Positions 58,938 to 64,000 of a stretch of 64,000 nucleotides of DNA are shown in pieces. The position numbers and the translations under genes are program-made. The notes under the pieces were generated by a model, which worked only from the letters and a program-made list of their open reading frames with translations, was not told the origin of the DNA and searched no databases. Source of the stretch: Trinickia terrae (lineage in GTDB: Bacteria > Pseudomonadota > Gammaproteobacteria > Burkholderiales > Burkholderiaceae); NCBI RefSeq assembly GCF_005144415.1, contig NZ_SWJE01000003.1:186001-250000 (forward strand), written 5' to 3'. Numbering within the stretch: the stretch's first letter is position 1; each line of letters opens with the position of its first letter.

Positions 58938-60281
58938 GTGCTGAAGTTCTTCAATTCGCTGTTTGGCCGGGTGATGATCGCGCTAGTCGCGGGTATCGTG
59001 ATCGGCGCGTTCTTTCCGCACTTCGCCGAATCGCTGCGGCCACTGGGCGACGGTTTCCTCAAGCTGATCAAGATGGTCATCGCCCCGATCGTGTTCTGTG
59101 TCGTCGTGAGCGGCATGGCCAGCGCGGGTAACCTGAAGAAGGTCGGGCGCGTCGGTACCAAGGCGGTGATCTACTTCGAGATCATGACGTCGATTGCGCT
59201 CGTGATCGGCGCGGTGCTCGCCTACGTCACGAAGCCGGGCGTCGGCATGAACGTCGATCTGCATACGCTCGACGCGTCCGCGCTCAACACCTACACCGAA
59301 CACGCGAAGAGCCTCAAGGACGTGGCCGGCTTCCTGCTGAAGATCATCCCCGATACCGCCGCCGACGCCTTCGCGAAGGGCGACATCCTGCAAGTGCTGG
59401 TGTTTTCCGTGCTGTTCGGCTCGGCGCTGTCGCTGCTCGGCGAGAAGGCGCAGAAGGTCGGCACGCTGATCGACGAGCTTGCGCACGTGTTCTTCCGCAT
59501 CATGGGCTTCATCATCAAGCTCGCGCCGCTCGGCGTGCTCGGCGCGATCGCCTTCACGACCGGCGAGTACGGCGTGGCCTCGCTCAAGCAGCTCGGCGTG
59601 CTGGTGCTGGTGTTCTACGCGAGCTGCGTGCTGTTCGTGTTCGTCGTGCTCGGCATCGTGCTGCGGCTCGCCGGCTTCAACATCTTCAAGCTGGTTCGCT
59701 ACCTGCGCGAGGAGTTGTCGATCGTGCTCGGCACCGCTTCGTCGGACGCCGTGCTGCCCCAGGTCATGCGCAAGCTCGAATGGATGGGCGTGAAGGATTC
59801 GACGGTGGGTCTCGTGATCCCGACCGGCTATTCGTTCAACCTCGACGGCTTCTCGATCTATCTCACGCTCGCCGTCATCTTCATCGCGCAGGCCACCAAC
59901 ACGCCGCTGTCGATGCATGACCTCGTCGTCGTCGTGCTCGTGTCGCTGGTCACGTCGAAGGGCGCGCACGGCATTCCGGGCTCGGCGATCGTGATCCTCG
60001 CCGCGACGCTCGCCGCGATTCCCGCGATCCCCGTGCTCGGCCTCGTGCTGATCCTGCCGGTCGATTGGTTCGTCGGAATTGCCCGGGCGCTGACGAACCT
60101 GATCGGCAACTGCGTCGCGACGGTGGTCGTCGCGGTGTGGGAGAGCGATATCGACCGCGCGCGTGCCCGCCGCGTGCTGAACCAGGAGCCGGACGTGCGC
60201 TTCATTCCAGGCGTCGACGAAGGCGGCGCGACCGAAGGCGTGCACGGTGCGCCGGCTGCGCCTGCTGCGCCTGCTGTCTGA
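58938..60281 (+). CDS. dctA: DctA-like dicarboxylate/amino acid:cation symporter
   Basis: A 447-residue secondary carrier of the DAACS family. Motifs of the transport core are [28 protein letters not shown] (the serine-rich hairpin, near residue 270), [10 protein letters not shown] and [11 protein letters not shown]. About eight membrane helices with two re-entrant loops are expected. Family members import succinate, malate, fumarate or glutamate with Na+ or H+. Next to allantoin-catabolic genes it may carry a ureide or glyoxylate-derived acid; the substrate is not proved. A DctA name is by similarity. Confidence 0.88.
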   Translation: MLKFFNSLFGRVMIALVAGIVIGAFFPHFAESLRPLGDGFLKLIKMVIAPIVFCVVVSGMASAGNLKKVGRVGTKAVIYFEIMTSIALVIGAVLAYVTKPGVGMNVDLHTLDASALNTYTEHAKSLKDVAGFLLKIIPDTAADAFAKGDILQVLVFSVLFGSALSLLGEKAQKVGTLIDELAHVFFRIMGFIIKLAPLGVLGAIAFTTGEYGVASLKQLGVLVLVFYASCVLFVFVVLGIVLRLAGFNIFKLVRYLREELSIVLGTASSDAVLPQVMRKLEWMGVKDSTVGLVIPTGYSFNLDGFSIYLTLAVIFIAQATNTPLSMHDLVVVVLVSLVTSKGAHGIPGSAIVILAATLAAIPAIPVLGLVLILPVDWFVGIARALTNLIGNCVATVVVAVWESDIDRARARRVLNQEPDVRFIPGVDEGGATEGVHGAPAAPAAPAV

Positions 60282-60403
60282 GGGCGGCCCGCGGCGCTCG
60301 CCGAACGAATCGACTCGTCACTCGCCAACTGCTGGCGACTCACTATCCGAACCGGCGGGCCCACGAGCCCGCCTGCCGAAATTCACTGGAGACTCACCGC
60401 ATC

Positions 60404-61414
60404 ATGGCCATCCCGACGCTCGACCCCAACGCCCCGTCCTTTACGCGCCGCTATCTGAACCTCGCCGATCAGCGCCTTGGCGCGAAGGCGATCTTCGCGA
60501 GCGACGAATTCTTCGCGCCGAAGGAGCGCATGCTCGACTCGCAGCCTGCCGTCTTCATCCCGGGCAAATACGACGATCACGGTAAATGGATGGACGGCTG
60601 GGAAACGCGCCGCAAGCGCACGACCGGCTACGACTACTGCATCGTCAAGCTCGCGCGGCCGGGCACGGTGTACGGCGTCGATCTCGATACGAGCCACTTC
60701 ACGGGCAACTTCCCGCCGGCCGCGTCGATCGATGCCTGCCACGCCGACACCGAGACCCCGCCCGACAACGCCCAATGGCGCACGATCGTCCCCGCGACGA
60801 CATTGCAAGGCAACAGCCACCACTATCTCGAAGTGAGCGACGTGCGTCCCTACACGCACCTGCGCGTGAACATCTACCCCGACGGCGGGATCGCGCGTCT
60901 GCGCGTGTACGGCCAGCCGACGGTCGACTGGAGCCGCATGGCGCGCGGCGTGGCGGTCGACCTCGCGGCGGCGGAAAACGGCGCCTACGTGGTCGCGGCG
61001 AACAACCAGCACTTCGGCTTGGCGTCGAACATCCTGATGCCGGGTCGCGGCGTCAACATGGGCGACGGCTGGGAGACGCGGCGCCGCCGCGAGCCCGGCA
61101 ACGACTGGGCGATCGTCGCGCTGGCGCATCCGGGGGTGATCCGGCGCGTCGAAGTGGACACCGCGTTCTTCAAGGGCAACTTCCCCGACCGCTGCTCGAT
61201 CCAGGCGGCGCGCGTCGAGGGCGGCACCGACGAGTCGCTCGTCACGCAGGCGATGTTCTGGCCGGTCCTGCTGCAGGAGCAGCCGCTCAAGATGGACAAC
61301 GTGCACACCTTCGAGGCCGAGCTGTCAGGACTCGGAGCGGTCACGCACGTGCGCTTGAACATCTTCCCGGACGGCGGCGTGTCGCGCCTGCGTCTGTGGG
61401 GCGAAATCGAGTAA
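60404..61414 (+). CDS. alc: Allantoicase
   Basis: Hydrolyses allantoate to ureidoglycolate and urea. The 336 residues contain two tandem jelly-roll repeats typical of the family: the first has [20 protein letters not shown] and [19 protein letters not shown]; the second has [20 protein letters not shown] and [19 protein letters not shown]. The ATG at 60404 has CTGGAG upstream. It lies between the carrier gene and allA and is probably co-transcribed with both. Confidence 0.96.
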   Translation: MAIPTLDPNAPSFTRRYLNLADQRLGAKAIFASDEFFAPKERMLDSQPAVFIPGKYDDHGKWMDGWETRRKRTTGYDYCIVKLARPGTVYGVDLDTSHFTGNFPPAASIDACHADTETPPDNAQWRTIVPATTLQGNSHHYLEVSDVRPYTHLRVNIYPDGGIARLRVYGQPTVDWSRMARGVAVDLAAAENGAYVVAANNQHFGLASNILMPGRGVNMGDGWETRRRREPGNDWAIVALAHPGVIRRVEVDTAFFKGNFPDRCSIQAARVEGGTDESLVTQAMFWPVLLQEQPLKMDNVHTFEAELSGLGAVTHVRLNIFPDGGVSRLRLWGEIE

Positions 61415-61448
61415 TCGAGTCGTCGAATCGTCAAATGGTGAGGCAGTG

Positions 61449-61955
61449 ATGAATACCCTCCAAGTGCAGCGGCTGACGCGCGAAGCGTTCGCGCCGTTCG
61501 GCGACGTGATCGAGCTCGCGGGCGCACGGCATTTCCCGATCAACGGCGGGACGACCGAGCGCTATCACGATCTCGCGGCGGTCGATGTGAGCGAAGCGGG
61601 CGGCCGGCCGCTCATCAACGTGTTCCGCGGGCAGCCGCGCAATCTGCCGCTCGATGTCGCGCTGATGGAGCGGCACCCGCTCGGCAGCCAAGCGTTCATT
61701 CCGCTTGGCGACGTGAAGTACCTCGTGGTCGTCGCGCCGGCCGGCGAGTTCGATCCGGCGCGCATGCGCGCGTTCGCGGGGGAGGGGTTCCAGGGTGTGA
61801 ACTACGCGCGCGGGATCTGGCACCATCCGCTGATCGTGCTCGAGCGGGAAGGGGATTTCATCGTCGTCGACCGTGGCGGAAGCCAGCCGAATTGCGACGA
61901 GGTGACGCTTACCGCACCTTATCGGCTGGCGTTCGACGAGACGTTTGCTGGTTGA
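61449..61955 (+). CDS. allA: Ureidoglycolate lyase
   Basis: Splits ureidoglycolate to glyoxylate and urea. The 168-residue cupin-fold protein shows [14 protein letters not shown] near the N terminus, [14 protein letters not shown] and [10 protein letters not shown] (catalytic His pair) near residue 125. It follows allantoicase, so together they take allantoate to glyoxylate plus two urea. Allantoinase, urease and the xanthine path are not in the window. The ATG at 61449 was preferred over the GTG at 61446. Confidence 0.95.
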   Translation: MNTLQVQRLTREAFAPFGDVIELAGARHFPINGGTTERYHDLAAVDVSEAGGRPLINVFRGQPRNLPLDVALMERHPLGSQAFIPLGDVKYLVVVAPAGEFDPARMRAFAGEGFQGVNYARGIWHHPLIVLEREGDFIVVDRGGSQPNCDEVTLTAPYRLAFDETFAG

Positions 61956-62019
61956 ATGCGTAGCGGCCCGTTGTGGCTGCGGCAAGCCAGAGGTAGAACA
62001 GCGGCGCCGAGCCGCGCCC

Positions 62020-62045
62020 AAAAAAGCCGCCCTCGGGCGGCTTTC
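62020..62045 (-). terminator. Rho-independent terminator downstream of fur
   Basis: A stem AGCCGCC/GGCGGCT with a short loop. The A run on its left side becomes a T run when read on the minus strand, so it ends fur; on the plus strand only three T follow. Confidence 0.78.
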
Positions 62046-62070
62046 GCGCACTCAGGCGGGGCGCGCCGGC

Positions 62071-62499
62071 TCAGTGCTTGCGGTGCGGGCAGTTTTCCTT
62101 CGTGCATGCGCCATACAGCGCCAGCGCATGCTCTTGCAGCTTGAAGCCGCGCTCCTTGGCGATCGCTTGCTGGCGGTTTTCGATTTCGGGGTCGAAGAAT
62201 TCTTCGACGAGACCGCAGTCGAGGCAGACGAGGTGATCGTGATGCGAGCCTTCATTCAGCTCGAACACAGCCTTGCCGGACTCGAAATTGCTGCGCGACA
62301 GGAGCCCTGCCTGCTCGAACTGCGTCAGCACGCGATAGACGGTGGCGAGCCCGATGTCGAGCTCTTCATGGAGCAGATTCCGGTAGACGTCTTCGGCGGT
62401 GAGGTGACGCACCGGACTATGCTGGAAAATCTCGAGAATCTTGAGGCGCGGTAGGGTCGCCTTGAGCCCGATATTCTTGAGATCGGTCGGATTGGTCAT
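62071..62499 (-). CDS. fur: Ferric uptake regulator Fur
   Basis: Fe2+-dependent repressor of 142 residues. It has the N-terminal winged helix ([36 protein letters not shown]) and the C-terminal metal-binding dimer domain with [11 protein letters not shown] (His cluster and first CxxC) and a second Cys pair [11 protein letters not shown]. It is divergent from bamE, the conserved fur-bamE arrangement of proteobacteria. I saw no clear Fur box in the 160-base gap. Confidence 0.97.
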   Translation of the reverse strand: MTNPTDLKNIGLKATLPRLKILEIFQHSPVRHLTAEDVYRNLLHEELDIGLATVYRVLTQFEQAGLLSRSNFESGKAVFELNEGSHHDHLVCLDCGLVEEFFDPEIENRQQAIAKERGFKLQEHALALYGACTKENCPHRKH

Positions 62500-62662
62500 G
62501 GGTAGGCATCCCTGGAGTACAATGCAAGGTTCTAATAGTAATGTGTTTTTGCTGTTCCGGTCATCTTCGGTGTAACTCGCGCGGCCTTAGTGCCTAGGCA
62601 AGCAGGCCCGCACGGTGAGTGCAATGATTCCAACTTTTCTTTTAACAAACCGGGGGAGCCGC

Positions 62663-63499
62663 GTGCGAGGTACCTTGATCGTTGCCGCCGCAGTGGCGGC
62701 TCTCGCAGGATGCTCGACCTATAACAGCGTCACGCAGCGGATTGCCCAATCCATCACGCCCTATCGCATCACCGTCGTGCAGGGCAACTTCGTCTCGGCG
62801 GAGATGGCTGCGAAGATGCAGGCCGGCATGTCGCGCGACCAGGTGAGGGCGCTCCTCGGCACGCCGCTGCTCACCGACATGTTCCATGCGGACCGCTGGG
62901 ACTATCTGTTCTATTTCAAGCGCGGTTCGACTTCGATCGTTCAGCAGCGCAACTTCATCGTGAACTTCCAGAGCGACCGGGTTGCGAGCTGGTCGGGCGG
63001 CGACAATCTGCCTTCCGAGCTCGAGCTGCTCGCCGACATCGACGGCGACAAGCTCGGCAAGAAGAAGGCCGCTCAGGCAAAGGCTGCGGAAGCAGCGCTT
63101 GCGGCGAGCTCGGCAAGCGGCGTCAATGCGGCGGCGTCTCCGGCGCCGATCGATACGGTCGCTTCGCCGACGGGCGAGGCCGCCCAGGCCGGCGCGCTGC
63201 CGGCCACGGCGGCCAACGCGCAGGCCGCGCAGGCGGCCAATCGCGCGACGAGCCAGATCACGTCGACGCCGACCAACCGGCCGTCGGTGGCGGTGGCGCC
63301 GTCCGCCGGGGGCACGACGCCCGGTGCATCGCCGCTGCCGGGTCAGCCGCAGCTTCAGTTCCACCGGCCGCCGCCGCCCAGCTCGGGGGACAACAGCAAT
63401 CCGGTCGGACCGACGGGCTCGCAAGGCAGCGATGCCTCTGCCTCGTCCAACCAGCCGGCTGCCGCGTCGCCGCAAGGCGTGCAAGGTACCGGCAACTGA
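62663..63499 (+). CDS. bamE: Outer-membrane assembly lipoprotein BamE/OmlA with long tail
   Basis: Lipoprotein of the BAM complex. From the GTG at 62663 (GGGGGAG four bases upstream) the signal reads MRGTLIVAAAVAALAGC; a longer start at 62624 or 62615 is possible. The BamE/SmpA domain covers about residues 20-130: YRITVVQGNFVS, MQAGMSRDQVRALLGTPLLTD, RWDYLFYFKRG. The remaining about 150 residues are an Ala/Pro/Ser/Gly-rich low-complexity tail absent from E. coli BamE (about 113 residues). It may span to peptidoglycan or be disordered. Confidence 0.92.
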   Translation: MRGTLIVAAAVAALAGCSTYNSVTQRIAQSITPYRITVVQGNFVSAEMAAKMQAGMSRDQVRALLGTPLLTDMFHADRWDYLFYFKRGSTSIVQQRNFIVNFQSDRVASWSGGDNLPSELELLADIDGDKLGKKKAAQAKAAEAALAASSASGVNAAASPAPIDTVASPTGEAAQAGALPATAANAQAAQAANRATSQITSTPTNRPSVAVAPSAGGTTPGASPLPGQPQLQFHRPPPPSSGDNSNPVGPTGSQGSDASASSNQPAAASPQGVQGTGN

Positions 63500-63512
63500 G
63501 CGTTGCCGACAG

Positions 63513-63550
63513 CAGGCGGGTGCACGCAGCGTGCAGCCCGCCTTCGTTCT
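63513..63550 (+). terminator. Putative terminator after bamE
   Basis: Hairpin with arms AGGCGGG-TGCACGC and GTGCA-GCCCGCCT (one bulge), followed by TTCGTTCTTT. It lies 63 bases before the dapB start, so bamE and dapB are likely separate units. Confidence 0.6.
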
Positions 63551-63612
63551 TTGGGCGGTGCCGTGTCGCCGCCGGTATTCGTCGTTACTCGTAGTCTTTA
63601 CGTGTGTTGCCC

Positions 63613-64000
63613 ATGAAAATTGCCATTGCTGGCGCATCGGGCCGGATGGGCCGGATGCTGATCGAAGCGGTCCTGAACGACCCCGACGCAACGCTTGCCG
63701 GCGCGCTCGAACGCGCAGGCTCCCCTCAGCTCGGCCAGGATGCCGGTGCGTTCCTCGGTAAAGAGACGGGCGTGCTGCTCACCGACGACATCGAGCGCGT
63801 CTTTGCCGTTGCCGACTGCCTGATCGATTTCACGCGGCCGGAAGGCACGATGACGCACCTCGAGGCCGCGCTGCGCCACAACGTGAAGCTCGTGATCGGC
63901 ACCACTGGTTTCGACGATGCGCAAAAAACCGAACTGCGCGCCGCCGGCGAGAAAATCGGCATCGTGTTCGCGCCGAACATGAGCGTCGGCGTGAACGTCA
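63613..64000 (+). CDS. dapB: 4-hydroxy-tetrahydrodipicolinate reductase, 3'-truncated
   Basis: Lysine/diaminopimelate-pathway reductase cut by the right edge of the window after about 129 codons. The NAD(P)H loop is [15 protein letters not shown] at residues 2-16; [22 protein letters not shown] and [11 protein letters not shown] are also diagnostic. The catalytic SHHHxxK segment lies beyond the edge. It follows bamE on the same strand, the order seen in Burkholderia. Confidence 0.96.
   Translation, partial: MKIAIAGASGRMGRMLIEAVLNDPDATLAGALERAGSPQLGQDAGAFLGKETGVLLTDDIERVFAVADCLIDFTRPEGTMTHLEAALRHNVKLVIGTTGFDDAQKTELRAAGEKIGIVFAPNMSVGVNV

Noticed and set aside
62500-62662. Fur box in the fur-bamE gap
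   Set aside because: The gap is AT-richer, but I could not find a convincing 19-base inverted repeat of the GATAAT type.

Overview
This 64-kb window is high-GC chromosomal DNA that reads as a member of the Burkholderiaceae (Burkholderia, Paraburkholderia, Caballeronia or a close relative). The evidence is the gene order obgE-proB-CNP1 lipoprotein-rppH-proS, the ffh-ypjD-ampD block, the lysine/alanine-rich histone H1-like protein, the bamE/fur pair and the strong preference for G or C at third codon positions. Most of the window is core genome. The first gene (obgE) and the last (dapB) are cut by the window edges. No rRNA, tRNA, CRISPR array or complete insertion sequence was seen.

Layout. 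0-10.2 kb: obgE, proB, a CNP1-like lipoprotein, rppH, proS, a MarC-family membrane protein, a purine phosphoribosyltransferase, ffh, ypjD, a small PP0621-like protein and ampD. 10.2-16.6 kb: ribonucleotide reductase nrdA and nrdB behind a tandem pair of NrdR boxes, then the histone-like gene. 16.7-25.1 kb, mostly minus strand: glycine-zipper lipoprotein, PfkB kinase, tpx, a zinc-ribbon/DUF3426 protein, prmA, accC, accB, aroQ, a TlpA-like thioredoxin and an unassigned nucleotidyltransferase-like protein. 25.2-31.2 kb, plus strand: mpl, a YqiA-like esterase, an RNB-family exoribonuclease, aroE and mtgA.

31.2-35.4 kb is the accessory part. A pair of inverted repeats of about 247 bp brackets a visibly AT-richer segment. 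It carries a SymE-like toxin gene, a two-gene operon (an all-helical protein with an R-x6-H motif, followed by an ORC/Cdc6-like AAA+ ATPase ending in a helix-hairpin-helix) and five 42-bp tandem repeats. The operon is the best candidate here for an undescribed system, possibly phage defence. That function is inference.

35.7-46 kb is one sugar-catabolic cluster: an IclR regulator, KDGal kinase, KDPGal aldolase, two short-chain dehydrogenases, an AraFGH-type ABC importer, an SMP-30 lactonase and an aldose epimerase. Together they fit oxidative (De Ley-Doudoroff) use of D-galactose and/or L-arabinose, but the sugar-acid dehydratase is not in the window.

46-57.9 kb: pyrF, pncC, pgpA/thiL, the two-domain malic enzyme maeB, a secreted RNase Sa-like ribonuclease next to its barstar-type inhibitor, rsmE, a VOC protein, then tkt and gap. 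58-62 kb: a FadR-type GntR repressor divergent from a DctA-like carrier, allantoicase and ureidoglycolate lyase, with TGGT-N3-ACCA-type operators in the divergent region. This looks like a small ureide-utilisation unit. 62-64 kb: fur, bamE with a long low-complexity tail, and the start of dapB.
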